From Mycolicibacterium neoaurum VKM Ac-1815D (GTDB lineage Bacteria; Actinomycetota; Actinomycetes; Mycobacteriales; Mycobacteriaceae), in NCBI RefSeq assembly GCF_000317305.3, contig NC_023036.2, forward strand, positions 3,782,001 through 3,846,000: DNA of 64,000 nucleotides. Direction: 5' to 3'. A program made the translations under genes and the position numbers. The notes beneath the pieces were generated by a model, which was given only the letters and a program-made list of their open reading frames with translations, was not told the DNA's origin and did not search any database. Shown piece after piece: positions 1 to 8,662 of this stretch (the first letter of the stretch is position 1; every line of letters starts with the position of its first letter).

Positions 1-908
1 TCGAGGACGGTCAGATCCGCGCGCAGCACGCCGCGCCCCAACGCCTTCAGACCGCGCAGGGTGCGGGTGGGCCCGGCCTGCTTCTCGGCCAGCAGCGCAT
101 CGCGGCCCCAGAACGATTCCTTCTTCCACCCGACGGCCCAACCGGTGCGGGCCTGCAGCGGCGATATGTCCAGCGACAGTTCGTGGCCGTGCAGCGGGTA
201 GCCCATCTCGGTGCGCAGGGTGTCGCGGGCACCCAGTCCGGCCGGTTGCCCGCCGGCGGCCTGCACGGCCGTGGCGAGTGCGTCGAAGACGATGTGAGCG
301 CGCTCCCATTCGGGCAGCAGCTCGAAACCCTGTTCACCGGTGTAGCCGGTGCGGCACACCCGAACCGGCACACCGTCATAGTCGGCGTCGGCGTAACCCA
401 TGTAGTCCATCGAGGTGGGCAGCCCCAACCCGCCGACGATCTCGGCCGATTTCGGCCCCTGCACCGCGAGCACCGCGTATGAACGGTGCTCATCGGTGAT
501 GGTCAGTCCGTCGGGTGCGTGACGCTGCAACTCGGCGACCACCGCCGCGGTGTTGGCGGCATTGGGCACCAGGAAGATCTCGTCGTCGGCGACGTAGTAG
601 GCGATCAGATCGTCGATCACTCCCCCGGAGTCGTTGCAGCACAACGTGTACTGGGCCTTGCCGGGGCCGATCCGCTCCAGGTCGTTGGTGAATACGCTGT
701 TGACGTAGGCGGCCGCGCCCGGACCCTTCACCAGGGCCTTGCCGAGGTGGCTGACGTCGAACAGGCCGACGGTCTCCCGGGTGGCGGTGTGTTCGGCGAC
801 GGTGCCGGCGTAGGCCACCGGCATCAGCCAGCCGCCGAACTCGGCGAAGCTGGCGCCCAGGGCGCGGTGTTGTTCTTCCAGCGGGCCGTGCAGCAGGTCA
901 TCACTCAC
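1..908 (-). CDS. gcvT: Aminomethyltransferase, glycine cleavage T protein (3'-truncated by window)
   Basis: T protein of the glycine cleavage system: it transfers the methylene carbon of H-protein-bound aminomethyl to tetrahydrofolate and releases ammonia. About 302 codons are visible; the family usually has about 365, so the C-terminal part lies beyond base 1. The N-terminus reads DDLLHGPLEEQHRALGASF, followed by FAEFGGWLMPV, DVSHLGK and a GYTGEQGFEL segment, all typical of GcvT. I chose the GTG at 908 because a TAGGGT -10 box ends six bases upstream, predicting a leaderless message; no Shine-Dalgarno is present. It diverges from the cyclase gene with only 43 bases between them. Confidence 0.95.
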   Translation of the reverse strand, partial: MSDDLLHGPLEEQHRALGASFAEFGGWLMPVAYAGTVAEHTATRETVGLFDVSHLGKALVKGPGAAAYVNSVFTNDLERIGPGKAQYTLCCNDSGGVIDDLIAYYVADDEIFLVPNAANTAAVVAELQRHAPDGLTITDEHRSYAVLAVQGPKSAEIVGGLGLPTSMDYMGYADADYDGVPVRVCRTGYTGEQGFELLPEWERAHIVFDALATAVQAAGGQPAGLGARDTLRTEMGYPLHGHELSLDISPLQARTGWAVGWKKESFWGRDALLAEKQAGPTRTLRGLKALGRGVLRADLTVL

Positions 909-914
909 GAACTC

Positions 915-920
915 ACCCTA
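915..920 (-). promoter_or_regulatory. -10 box for gcvT (leaderless)
   Basis: TAGGGT on the minus strand with six bases to the GTG start. The TANNNT pattern is the mycobacterial SigA -10 consensus and the spacing puts the transcript start at the start codon. Prediction from sequence only. Confidence 0.5.
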
Positions 921-951
921 GTGCGACACCACCTGCTGGCACACTTGCCCG

Positions 952-2034
952 GTGGTGGATTTCGACGCGCTGGTCGCCGGCGGGATTCCCGATGCGCGTG
1001 AGCGGGCGCCGCTCATCGAATACCTCGACGGTCTCGGCTTCACCGCCGAAGAGATGATCGACGCCGAGCGGCGCGGACGGTTGTTCGGCCTGGCCGGGGA
1101 TGCCGTGCAACTGTCGGGCCCGCCGGTACACAGCGTGCGCACCGCCGCCGCGGCGCTGGGCATGACGGTCGCCGAGGTCGAACACGCCTGGGCCGCGCTC
1201 GGGCTCACCGTCGCCGGGCCCGACGAGATCGTGCTGAGCGGGCCCGATGTGGATGGCCTGGCGCTGTGGGCGGAGATGCGGCGGGCGTTGGGTGACGAGC
1301 CGGCCACCGGGCTGCTGCGGGTCGTCGGCTCGGTGCTGGCCCGGCTGTCGGAGGCGGTCGCGTCCACGATCCGCCATGCCAGCCCCGACATCCAGATCGA
1401 GCAATCCCATGATGAACTCGTCACCGCCCGCGCCTACCGCGAGGCCTCGGCGTTCGTGCCGCGCCTGGGTGCATTGATCGATGCCGTGCACCGGCATCAC
1501 CTGCAGAACACCCGCCGCTACCTGGAACTGGTGGCACACGAGGACTCTGCGACCGTGGTGTGCGGTGTGGGATTCGCCGACCTTTCCGGGTTCACCGCGT
1601 TGACCCAGACCCTGGAAACGCTGGAGCTGGCCGCACTGCTCAATGAATTCAGCGGTGCCGCAGCCGATCTCATCCATGCTGCGGGTGCCCGGTTGGTCAA
1701 GTTCATCGGCGACGAGGTCATGTGGGTGGCCCCGAGCCCCACCCAGCTCGTCGCGGTTGCCGTCGGTTTGGTCGGTCACCCCAGGGCCGCCGAGGCCGGA
1801 CTGCCGATCCGTGCCGGGCTGGATTTCGGCACCGTGCTGGCCATCGGTGGCGATTACTTCGGCAGTCCGGTGAACCGGGCGGCCCGGCTGGTGGCCGCCG
1901 CCGAACCCGGGCAGATCCTGGTGTCGGCGACGCTGCACGAGCTGCTGCCCGGTGTCGCGGTGAGCGCGCCGGCCGCGCTGACCCTGAAGGGCTTCGCCGA
2001 GCCGGTCACCGCGTACATGCTGATTCCTGATTAG
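952..2034 (+). CDS. Class III adenylate/guanylate cyclase (Rv2212-like)
   Basis: 360-residue soluble protein, probably an adenylyl cyclase making cAMP. The N-terminal half (to about residue 190) is the helical regulatory region seen in Rv2212, which has been described as a pH- and fatty-acid-responsive cyclase; the C-terminal half is the catalytic domain. Visible catalytic features are the first metal Asp in GFADLSGFTAL, the second in KFIGDEVMW (with the adjacent Lys that could contact adenine), and the Asn/Arg pair in GSPVNRAARLVAAAEPGQIL that stabilises the transition state. All key residues are present, so it should be active as a homodimer. Start is GTG 952; GTG 955 is also possible. Neighbours gcvT and pepB match the M. 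tuberculosis order. Confidence 0.9.
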   Translation: MVDFDALVAGGIPDARERAPLIEYLDGLGFTAEEMIDAERRGRLFGLAGDAVQLSGPPVHSVRTAAAALGMTVAEVEHAWAALGLTVAGPDEIVLSGPDVDGLALWAEMRRALGDEPATGLLRVVGSVLARLSEAVASTIRHASPDIQIEQSHDELVTARAYREASAFVPRLGALIDAVHRHHLQNTRRYLELVAHEDSATVVCGVGFADLSGFTALTQTLETLELAALLNEFSGAAADLIHAAGARLVKFIGDEVMWVAPSPTQLVAVAVGLVGHPRAAEAGLPIRAGLDFGTVLAIGGDYFGSPVNRAARLVAAAEPGQILVSATLHELLPGVAVSAPAALTLKGFAEPVTAYMLIPD

Positions 2035-2037
2035 GGT
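2032..2037 (+). promoter_or_regulatory. -10 box for pepB (leaderless)
   Basis: TAGGGT overlapping the stop codon of the cyclase gene, seven bases before the pepB GTG. Predicts that pepB has its own leaderless transcript in addition to any readthrough. Confidence 0.45.
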
Positions 2038-2044
2038 TGTCCGG

Positions 2045-3559
2045 GTGAGCAGCGCACCCGGATACCAGGCCCCCACCGTCACCGTCAGCTCGTCCCTGCC
2101 CGGCAGGGGTGTCTCCGACGCCGTCCTGCTGGTCGCTGTGGTCGCCGGCGAGGACGGTCCCACGGTGGCCGAGGACCAGACCCACCTCGGCGCCGATGCG
2201 GTGGCCGCCATCGAGTCGGCGCTGGCGGCGCTCAATGCGACCGGCGCCGAGGGCCAGCTGCACCGGCTCGTCATCGCGGAGCTGCCGGTGGCCAGTGTGC
2301 TGACCGTCGGTCTCGGCGATGCGCGCGAGGAATGGGCATCCGACACCATCCGCCGGGCCGCCGGGGCGGCCGCCCGCTCGCTGGACAAGGTCGGCACCGT
2401 GGTCGCCGCGCCCGCCGCGCTGGATCTGGGCGCCACCGTCGAGGGGTTGATCCTCGGTTCCTACCGGTTCACCGATTTCCGCAGCCCCAAGACCGCACCC
2501 AAGGACGCCGGACTGAAGAAGATCATCGCGCTGACGACCGATACCAAGGCAGCCACCAAGGCGGCGGTGCAGCGCGCGGTCGACATCGCCACCTCGGTGG
2601 CCACCGCCCGCGATTTCGTGAACACCCCGCCCAGCCACCTCTACCCCGACGAATTCGCCAAGCAGGCAAAGGCTTTGGGTGAGGCCGTCGGTTTGACGGT
2701 GGAGGTGCTCGACGACAAGGCGCTGACCAAGGGCGGCTACGGCGGCATCATCGGTGTCGGCAAGGGATCCTCGCGGCCACCGCGGCTGGTGCGCCTGGCC
2801 CACTCCGGTGGCGGTCGGCGCGCCAAGAAGGTCGCGCTGGTCGGCAAGGGCATCACCTTCGACACCGGCGGCATCTCGATCAAGCCGGCGGCCAACATGC
2901 ACCACATGACCTCCGATATGGGCGGGGCGGCGGCCGTGGTCGCCACCGTCGTGCTGGCAGCCAAGCAGAAGCTGCCCATCGACGTCATCGCCTACGTCCC
3001 GATGGCCGAGAACATGCCCTCGGCGACCGCGCAGCGCCCCGGCGATGTGCTGACCCAGTACGGCGGGACCACCGTCGAGGTGCTCAACACCGACGCCGAG
3101 GGACGACTGGTGCTCGCCGACGCGATCGTGCGGGCCTGTGAGGACGACCCCGACTACCTGATCGAGACGTCCACCCTGACCGGCGCCCAGACGGTGGCGC
3201 TGGGTGCGCGCACCCCGGGGGTGATGGGTAGCGAGGACTTCCGTGACCGGGTCGCCGAGCTGTCGCAGGCCGTCGGCGAGAACGGCTGGGCGATGCCGTT
3301 GCCCGAGGAGCTCAAGGACGACCTGAAGTCCCAGGTGGCCGACCTGGCCAATGTCAGCTCGTCCCGGTACGCCGGGATGCTGGTGGCCGGGGTGTACCTG
3401 CGGGAGTTCGTCGCCGAGGGTGTCGAGTGGGCGCATATCGATATCGCCGCGCCGGCGTACAACACCGGCGGGCCGTGGGGTTACACCCCCAAGGGCGGCA
3501 CCGGGGTCCCCACGAGGACCATGTTCGCGGTCCTGGAGGACATTGCGGCCAACGGGTAG
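2045..3559 (+). CDS. pepB: Leucyl aminopeptidase (M17 family)
   Basis: Cytosolic hexameric metallo-aminopeptidase that removes N-terminal residues, especially Leu, and takes part in peptide turnover. 504 residues, normal for the family. The catalytic domain shows the metal-binding and catalytic GKGITFDTGGISIKP segment, SDMGGAAAV, and the M17 signature NTDAEGRLVLAD. GTG 2045 is chosen because a TAGGGT -10 lies seven bases upstream. It converges on ephD, with a palindromic repeat between the two genes. Confidence 0.95.
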   Translation: MSSAPGYQAPTVTVSSSLPGRGVSDAVLLVAVVAGEDGPTVAEDQTHLGADAVAAIESALAALNATGAEGQLHRLVIAELPVASVLTVGLGDAREEWASDTIRRAAGAAARSLDKVGTVVAAPAALDLGATVEGLILGSYRFTDFRSPKTAPKDAGLKKIIALTTDTKAATKAAVQRAVDIATSVATARDFVNTPPSHLYPDEFAKQAKALGEAVGLTVEVLDDKALTKGGYGGIIGVGKGSSRPPRLVRLAHSGGGRRAKKVALVGKGITFDTGGISIKPAANMHHMTSDMGGAAAVVATVVLAAKQKLPIDVIAYVPMAENMPSATAQRPGDVLTQYGGTTVEVLNTDAEGRLVLADAIVRACEDDPDYLIETSTLTGAQTVALGARTPGVMGSEDFRDRVAELSQAVGENGWAMPLPEELKDDLKSQVADLANVSSSRYAGMLVAGVYLREFVAEGVEWAHIDIAAPAYNTGGPWGYTPKGGTGVPTRTMFAVLEDIAANG

Positions 3560-3569
3560 TGTCCGCCGC

Positions 3570-3626
3570 CGAGTGGCCGGTTATCGCACGCTTTTCACGA
3601 GAAGCCGTGTCACAAGTGGCCACTCG
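3570..3626. repeat. 57-nt palindromic repeat, degenerate copy (pepB/ephD convergent gap)
   Basis: An inverted repeat with a 9-bp perfect outer stem (3570-3578 with 3618-3626), a 4-bp inner stem next to a 15-nt loop (3591-3605) and mismatches in between. It is the same length as the element at 58349-58405 and identical to it at 45 of 57 positions by my hand alignment. One outer pair differs as G-C here versus A-T there, a compensatory change. Located between two convergent genes, it may act as a bidirectional terminator. Confidence 0.7.
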
Positions 3627-3645
3627 CGGGCCTGCCGCCGCCGGC

Positions 3646-5421
3646 TCAGCCGAGCTTGACGCGCGCGGTACTGCGCATCACCTGCGGTAACGCGTGCGCC
3701 GCGCCGTAGACCAGATAGGCCTCGGGGGTCACCGGCCGCACCGGGGTGTTGTTCTGCACCGCCGCGACGATGGCCTTGGCGACCTTCTCCGGTCCGTAGC
3801 GACGCAGTTTGAATCCCTTGACGATCTGGGCCCGCATCGCCTCCACCGCGGAATCGCCGGCCGAGGGCATATCGAACTGCGTGGTGCTCACGATGTTGGT
3901 GTCGATCACGCCGGGGCACACCGTGGTCAGGCCGATGCCCGCCGAATCCAGTTCTGCGCGTAGACAGTCGGAGAACATGAACACCGCGGCCTTGCTGGTG
4001 GCGTAGGCGTTCATCGACTGGGTCGGGGCGTAGGCGGCCATCGAGGCGACGTTGACCACGTGACCGCCCAGGCCGCGATCGACCATCCGCGCGGCAAAGG
4101 CCCGGCAGCAGTTGACGACGCCGCCGAAGTTGATGTCCATGACGCGGTCGAAGTTCGCGGCCGGGGTGTCCAGGAAGAACCCGGCGTGCCCGACTCCGGC
4201 GTTGTTGACCAGGATGTCGGGCACACCGTGGGTGTCACACACCTGCTCGGCGAAGCGTTCCACGGCGTCGGCGTCGGCGACATCCAACCGGTAGGCGTGC
4301 GCGGTCCCGCCCGCGGCACTGATCTGCGCGGCGGTCTCGGCGGCCGCGTCCTCGTCGATATCGCTGACGACGATCTCGGCGCCGCGTTCGGCGAAGGCCA
4401 GCGCGGTGGCGCGCCCGATACCGCTGCCGGCGCCGGTGATCGACACCAGCTGGTCACCGAACGGCGGCCGGGAGACACCGACCCTCGCCCTGGCCAGCGT
4501 GCGCGCCGCCGGGGCGCCCTGCAGATGGTCGACCAACTCACCGACGGCGGCGGCCAGCTGGGCCGGATGCGACATCGGCGCCCAGTGACCGGCGTGCAGA
4601 TCGCGGCGCCACAGCCGCGGCACCCATTTCGCGATGTCGTCGTAGGCATAGGGCCGCACATAGGGGTCGCGCCGGTTGACGATCACCTGGACCGGCACGG
4701 TCACGCCGTGCTCGGCGCGCGGCTGACGCAGCGTGCGGAAGTAGTTGGCCCGGTAGACCTTCATGCTGCGGGCGGCGTCGGCGGCCAGCGCCGGGGAGTG
4801 ATGGATGTTCTGCGGGTCGACGCCGTCGCGCCGCAGGCGGCGGTCCATGGCACCGCGGGAGAACGCCCACCGCACGGCCGCCGGGGCCAGCACCGGCACG
4901 GAGAACGCGCCCATATACGACAACCGGGCCAGCTGGGCGGCCCCGCGGGCGAACCGGCGCGGCAGGTAGGGCCTGCGCAGCCCGTCCTTGATATAGCGGT
5001 TCAGATGCCGCGCGCTGGGTCCGGACACCGAGGTGAACGACGCCACCACCGATGGCGCGTCGGGCCTGCCCAGGTACTCCCACACCCCGACCGAGCCCCA
5101 ATCGTGGGCCAGCACGTGCACCGGGTGTTGCGGGCTGACGGAGGCGGCCACCGCGGCGAAATCGTCGGCGAAGCGGGCCATGGTGTAGGCGGCGGTGTCG
5201 CTGGGCACGTCGGAATTACCGACACCGCGGTTGTCGTAGCGCACCACCCGGAATCGTCCGGTCAGCAGCGGCGCCACACCGTCCCACAGCACGTGTGAGT
5301 CGGGCCAACCGTGCACCAGCACGATGGTGGGGGCGGCCTGCCCGGCGGTGCCGTTTTCCTCGTAGACGGCGATGCGTGTCCCGTCGGCGCTGGTGACGAA
5401 CCGTTCGGCGACTGCTGACAT
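3646..5421 (-). CDS. ephD: EphD: epoxide-hydrolase-like alpha/beta hydrolase fused to short-chain dehydrogenase
   Basis: 591-residue two-domain protein, matching M. tuberculosis EphD (about 592), which has been linked to mycolic acid metabolism. The N-terminal hydrolase domain (about 1-300) has VLVHGWPDSH (oxyanion region) and the nucleophile elbow LAHDWGSVG with an Asp nucleophile as in epoxide hydrolases. The C-terminal SDR domain (about 325-591) has the GAGSGIGRA dinucleotide motif, LVNNAGVGH and the catalytic YATSK. Both active sites look intact. ATG 5421 follows the upstream small gene by two bases, so the two are co-transcribed. Substrate cannot be read from the sequence. Confidence 0.95.
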   Translation of the reverse strand: MSAVAERFVTSADGTRIAVYEENGTAGQAAPTIVLVHGWPDSHVLWDGVAPLLTGRFRVVRYDNRGVGNSDVPSDTAAYTMARFADDFAAVAASVSPQHPVHVLAHDWGSVGVWEYLGRPDAPSVVASFTSVSGPSARHLNRYIKDGLRRPYLPRRFARGAAQLARLSYMGAFSVPVLAPAAVRWAFSRGAMDRRLRRDGVDPQNIHHSPALAADAARSMKVYRANYFRTLRQPRAEHGVTVPVQVIVNRRDPYVRPYAYDDIAKWVPRLWRRDLHAGHWAPMSHPAQLAAAVGELVDHLQGAPAARTLARARVGVSRPPFGDQLVSITGAGSGIGRATALAFAERGAEIVVSDIDEDAAAETAAQISAAGGTAHAYRLDVADADAVERFAEQVCDTHGVPDILVNNAGVGHAGFFLDTPAANFDRVMDINFGGVVNCCRAFAARMVDRGLGGHVVNVASMAAYAPTQSMNAYATSKAAVFMFSDCLRAELDSAGIGLTTVCPGVIDTNIVSTTQFDMPSAGDSAVEAMRAQIVKGFKLRRYGPEKVAKAIVAAVQNNTPVRPVTPEAYLVYGAAHALPQVMRSTARVKLG

Positions 5422-5423
5422 GG

Positions 5424-5780
5424 CTACCCCTCTAGTTCACGGCGGCGTTCCCGGTCGCGTTCGATCCGGCGTCGGGCATCGTAGTCGCGCATCCGCTGCG
5501 GATAGCCGACCTTCTGGACGTCGTATACCGGGATGTCGAGTTGCCTGCTGAGCCGTTTGGCGCCGGCCTCCCCACCGGTGCGCCTGCGCGTCCATTCGCC
5601 GTCGACGGCCACCAGCACCACGGTGACCTCGGTGACCGTGGTCTGAGGTTCGACGAATGCCTCGACTCCGGTGTGCGTCGCGACCCAGTGACGCAGGTAC
5701 TCCAGGTCGGCCGATGCCTGTTTACGGGCCAGGCCCCGCGAGCCACCGCGCGGCCGCCGCCACTTGTCCAACAGTCCCAA
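5424..5780 (-). CDS. Small conserved basic protein upstream of ephD, function unknown
   Basis: 118 residues from the TTG at 5780, beginning GLLDKWRRPRGG. That start is preferred over upstream in-frame codons because GAGAGGAGAAT lies at the right distance before it, whereas the longer reading runs into the dlaT promoter region. The protein contains a TEVTVVLVAVDGEW strand region, an IPVYDVQKVGYPQRMRDYD segment and a highly charged Arg/Glu C-terminal tail. No membrane segment or signal peptide. It is two bases upstream of ephD and divergent from dlaT. I do not recognise a functional family; homologues sit beside ephD in other mycobacteria. Confidence 0.75.
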   Translation of the reverse strand: MGLLDKWRRPRGGSRGLARKQASADLEYLRHWVATHTGVEAFVEPQTTVTEVTVVLVAVDGEWTRRRTGGEAGAKRLSRQLDIPVYDVQKVGYPQRMRDYDARRRIERDRERRRELEG

Positions 5781-5924
5781 CTGCGGATTCTCCTCTCCGA
5801 CCCTTGATTCGATGGTGCCAGAGCATCGAGTCGGCGGTCCGCGACGACCGCGAACGGCGGACATGACAGGATGGAAGGGCACCGCATTCGACACGTGACG
5901 ATGACTTTCGAGGAGTCAAAACCC

Positions 5925-7709
5925 ATGGCAATCTCAGTCCAGATGCCCGCACTCGGTGAGAGCGTCACAGAGGGGACCGTCACACGATGGCTCAAGCAAG
6001 AGGGTGACACCGTCGCCGTCGACGAGCCACTGCTCGAGGTATCCACCGACAAGGTCGACACCGAGATCCCGTCACCGGCCGCCGGCGTGCTCACCAAGAT
6101 CATCGCGGCCGAGGACGATGTCGTCGAGGTCGGTGGCGACCTCGCCCTGATCGGCGAGGAGGGCGAGTCCGCCCCGACCGGTGACTCGACCCCCGCCGAG
6201 GAAGCCGAGCCCGAAGCCGAGCCCGAGCCCGCCGCCGCCGCCGCCGCCGAGGAAGCCGAGCCCGAGCCCGAGGCCGAAGAGTCCGCACCGGAACAAGCCA
6301 AGCCCGCCAAACCGGCGGCGTCCGGCGGCGGTGACGCGACGTCGGTGAAGATGCCCGAGCTGGGCGAGTCGGTCACCGAGGGCACCGTCACCCGCTGGCT
6401 GAAGAAGGTCGGCGACGAGGTCGCCGTCGACGAGGCGCTGGTCGAGGTGTCCACCGACAAGGTCGACACCGAGATCCCGTCACCGGTCGCGGGCACCCTG
6501 CTGTCGATCAGTGCCGAAGAGGACGATGTGGTCGCCGTGGGCGGCGAGCTGGCCAAGATCGGTGACGCCGGCGCCGAGGGTGCTGCTGCCGAGCCCGAGC
6601 CGAAGGAAGAGCCCAAGCAGGAGGCCACGCCCGAACCCAAGGCTGAGCCCAAGCAAGAGGCCAAGCCCGAACCCAAGGCTGAGCCCAAGCAAGAGGCCAA
6701 GCCCGAACCGAAGCCGGAGCCCAAGGCCGAACCCGCCCCGGCGGCGGCGGGCAGCGAGACCGACGCCAATCCGTACGTCACACCGCTGGTGCGCAAGTTG
6801 GCCGCCGAGAACAACGTCGACCTGTCCTCGGTGAAGGGCACCGGCGTGGGCGGGCGCATCCGCAAGCAGGATGTGCTCGCGGCCGCGGAGGCGGCAAAGG
6901 CACCAGCGGCCGGCCAGGAGAAGGAAGCTGTCGCCCCGGCGGCCGGCCAGAAGAAGGAGGCCGCCCCGGCCCCATCCCTGGCGCATCTGCGGGGAAGCAC
7001 GCAGAAGGCGAACCGCATCCGGCAGATCACCGCGAAGAAGACCCGCGAGTCCCTGCAGACCACCGCGCAGCTGACCCAGGTGCACGAGGTCGACCTGACC
7101 AAGATCGTGGCGCTGCGCGCCAAGGCGAAGAAGAGCTTCTCCGAGCGTGAGGGCGTCAACCTGACGTTCCTGCCGTTCTTCGCGGTCGCCGTCGTCGACG
7201 CCCTCAAGGCGCACCCGAACATCAACGCCAGCTACAACGAGGACACCAAGGAGATCACCTACTACGACGCCGAGCACCTCGGCTTCGCGGTGGACACCGA
7301 ACAGGGTCTGCTCTCCCCCGTCGTCCACAACGCCGGTGATCTCTCCCTCGGTGGCCTGGCCAGGGCCATCGCCGATATCGCCGCGCGCGCCAGGTCGGGC
7401 AACCTCAAGCCCGACGAGCTGTCCGGCGGCACCTTCACCATCACCAACATCGGCAGCCAGGGCGCGCTGTTCGACACCCCGATCCTGGTCCCGCCGCAGG
7501 CGGCGATGCTGGGCACCGGTGCGATCGTCAAGCGCCCGCGCGTCATCTCCGACGAGTTCGGCAACGAGTCGATCGGGGTGCGGTCGGTGGCCTACCTGCC
7601 GCTCACCTACGATCACCGCCTCATCGACGGTGCCGACGCCGGCCGCTTCCTGACCACGGTCAAGCGCCGGCTCGAAGAAGGCGCGTTCGAGGCCGATCTG
7701 GGGCTGTAA
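5925..7709 (+). CDS. dlaT: Dihydrolipoamide acyltransferase, E2 of pyruvate dehydrogenase
   Basis: 594-residue E2. Two lipoyl domains lie at about 1-80 and 137-217, each with the lipoylation site STDKVDTEIPSP; the two copies are nearly identical around the Lys. They are joined by Glu/Pro/Ala-rich flexible linkers. A peripheral-subunit-binding domain follows (NPYVTPLVRKLAAENNVDL to IRKQDVLAAAE), then the catalytic domain ending with the DHRLIDGA active-site motif. In M. tuberculosis DlaT serves PDH and, with Lpd, AhpD and AhpC, peroxynitrite/peroxide reduction. ATG 5925 is preceded by AGGAG at 5911-5915. Its partner E1 (aceE) and the lipoylation genes lipB and lipA are in this window. Confidence 0.97.
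   Translation: MAISVQMPALGESVTEGTVTRWLKQEGDTVAVDEPLLEVSTDKVDTEIPSPAAGVLTKIIAAEDDVVEVGGDLALIGEEGESAPTGDSTPAEEAEPEAEPEPAAAAAAEEAEPEPEAEESAPEQAKPAKPAASGGGDATSVKMPELGESVTEGTVTRWLKKVGDEVAVDEALVEVSTDKVDTEIPSPVAGTLLSISAEEDDVVAVGGELAKIGDAGAEGAAAEPEPKEEPKQEATPEPKAEPKQEAKPEPKAEPKQEAKPEPKPEPKAEPAPAAAGSETDANPYVTPLVRKLAAENNVDLSSVKGTGVGGRIRKQDVLAAAEAAKAPAAGQEKEAVAPAAGQKKEAAPAPSLAHLRGSTQKANRIRQITAKKTRESLQTTAQLTQVHEVDLTKIVALRAKAKKSFSEREGVNLTFLPFFAVAVVDALKAHPNINASYNEDTKEITYYDAEHLGFAVDTEQGLLSPVVHNAGDLSLGGLARAIADIAARARSGNLKPDELSGGTFTITNIGSQGALFDTPILVPPQAAMLGTGAIVKRPRVISDEFGNESIGVRSVAYLPLTYDHRLIDGADAGRFLTTVKRRLEEGAFEADLGL
6630..6713 (+). repeat. 36-bp tandem repeat in the dlaT linker
   Basis: Two perfect 36-bp units (6630-6665 and 6666-6701) plus a partial third copy encode 12-residue Pro-Glu-Pro-Lys-type linker repeats between the second lipoyl domain and the subunit-binding domain. 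Length variation between strains would change linker reach without altering any domain. Confidence 0.85.
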
Positions 7710-7712
7710 CCG

Positions 7713-8624
7713 ATGGCCGGGCAGGTCATCGCTGTCGCGGGGTCGTCGGGGCTGATCGGTTCAGCCCTGACGACCGCGCTGCGCACCTCCGATCACCGGG
7801 TGCTGCGCCTGGTGCGCACCTCGCCGGCGGGTCCCGACGAGGTGTTCTGGAATCCGGCCACCGGCCAGCTCGACATCGACGCCTTGGCCGGCGTCGATGC
7901 GGTGGTCAACCTGTGCGGTGTCGGTGTCGGTGACAAACGCTGGTCGGGCTCGTTCAAGCAGAGCCTGCGGGACAGCCGGATCGGCCCGACCGAGGTGCTC
8001 GCCGCGGCCGTGGCCGACGCGGGCGTCCCGCTGCTGGTCAACGCCAGCGCGGTCGGCTACTACGGGGACACCCGGGACCGGGTGGTCGACGAGACCGCAC
8101 CGTGTGGCACGGGGTTCCTGGCCCAGCTCTGCGCGGACTGGGAGGCCTCGACCGCGGTTGCCGAGGACGCCGGTGCCAGGGTGGTGCTGCTGCGCACGGG
8201 GCTTGTGCTCTCCCCCGCCGGTGGCATGCTCAACCGGTTGCGCCCCATCTTCGGTCTCGGCCTCGGCGCCCGCCTGGGCAACGGGCGGCAGTACTTCCCG
8301 TGGATCAGCCTGGAGGACGAGATCCGTGCGATCCGGTTCGCGCTCACCGATGAGCAGCTGGCGGGTCCGGTCAACCTCACCGGCCCGGCGCCGGTGACCA
8401 ACGGCGAGTTCACCGCCGCGCTCGGCAGGGCCCTCAACCGCCCCACCCCGATGATCGTCCCCGGGTTCGCGCTGCGCGCGGCCCTCGGCGAGTTCGCCGA
8501 CGAGGGTCTGCTGGCCGGCCAGCGGGCCATCCCGGCTGCATTGGAGCGGGCCGGTTTCGTCTTTCACCACAACACCGTCGGTGCCGCGCTGAGCTATGTG
8601 ACCGCCGGTGTCCCACCGGCGTAG
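7713..8624 (+). CDS. TIGR01777-type NAD-dependent epimerase-like protein (Rv2216 homologue)
   Basis: 303 residues, extended SDR39U1-like family. The N-terminus has the dinucleotide motif GSSGLIGSAL; later segments VNLCGVGVGDKRW, NASAVGYYGD and GLVLSPAGGML match this family, and the C-terminus looks like DUF1731. The role of the family is not established. It starts three bases after dlaT, so it is probably translated from the dlaT mRNA, and its order before lipB is conserved in mycobacteria. Its last codons lie in the first copy of the 20-bp repeat described separately. Confidence 0.88.
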   Translation: MAGQVIAVAGSSGLIGSALTTALRTSDHRVLRLVRTSPAGPDEVFWNPATGQLDIDALAGVDAVVNLCGVGVGDKRWSGSFKQSLRDSRIGPTEVLAAAVADAGVPLLVNASAVGYYGDTRDRVVDETAPCGTGFLAQLCADWEASTAVAEDAGARVVLLRTGLVLSPAGGMLNRLRPIFGLGLGARLGNGRQYFPWISLEDEIRAIRFALTDEQLAGPVNLTGPAPVTNGEFTAALGRALNRPTPMIVPGFALRAALGEFADEGLLAGQRAIPAALERAGFVFHHNTVGAALSYVTAGVPPA

Positions 8625-8651
8625 GTGTCTGGCCGGTGTCCCACCGGCGTA
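8604..8651 (+). repeat. 20-bp direct repeat with internal hairpins, before lipB
   Basis: The same 20 bases occur at 8604-8623 and 8632-8651, 28 bases apart. Each copy is itself a small hairpin (CCGGTG, loop TCC, CACCGG, extending to 7-8 bp). The first copy covers the stop codon of the epimerase-like gene; the second supplies the T of the predicted lipB -10 box. Confidence 0.8.
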
Positions 8652-8655
8652 ACGT
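8650..8655 (+). promoter_or_regulatory. -10 box for lipB (leaderless)
   Basis: TAACGT, seven bases before GTG 8663. Supports the shorter LipB start over an in-frame ATG at 8636, which lies upstream of this box. Confidence 0.5.
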
Positions 8656-8662
8656 CTCTCGG

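Noticed and set aside
913..2436. Long open frames on the strand opposite the cyclase and pepB (and similar long frames opposite glnE, aceE, kasA, kasB and accD6)
   Set aside because: They are compositional shadows of GC-rich codons in real genes; no conserved motifs, and the opposite strand encodes well-recognised enzymes.
5432..7225. 597-codon open frame antisense to dlaT
   Set aside because: Low-complexity Ser/Ala translation mirrors the Glu/Pro/Ala linkers of dlaT; no independent start signals.
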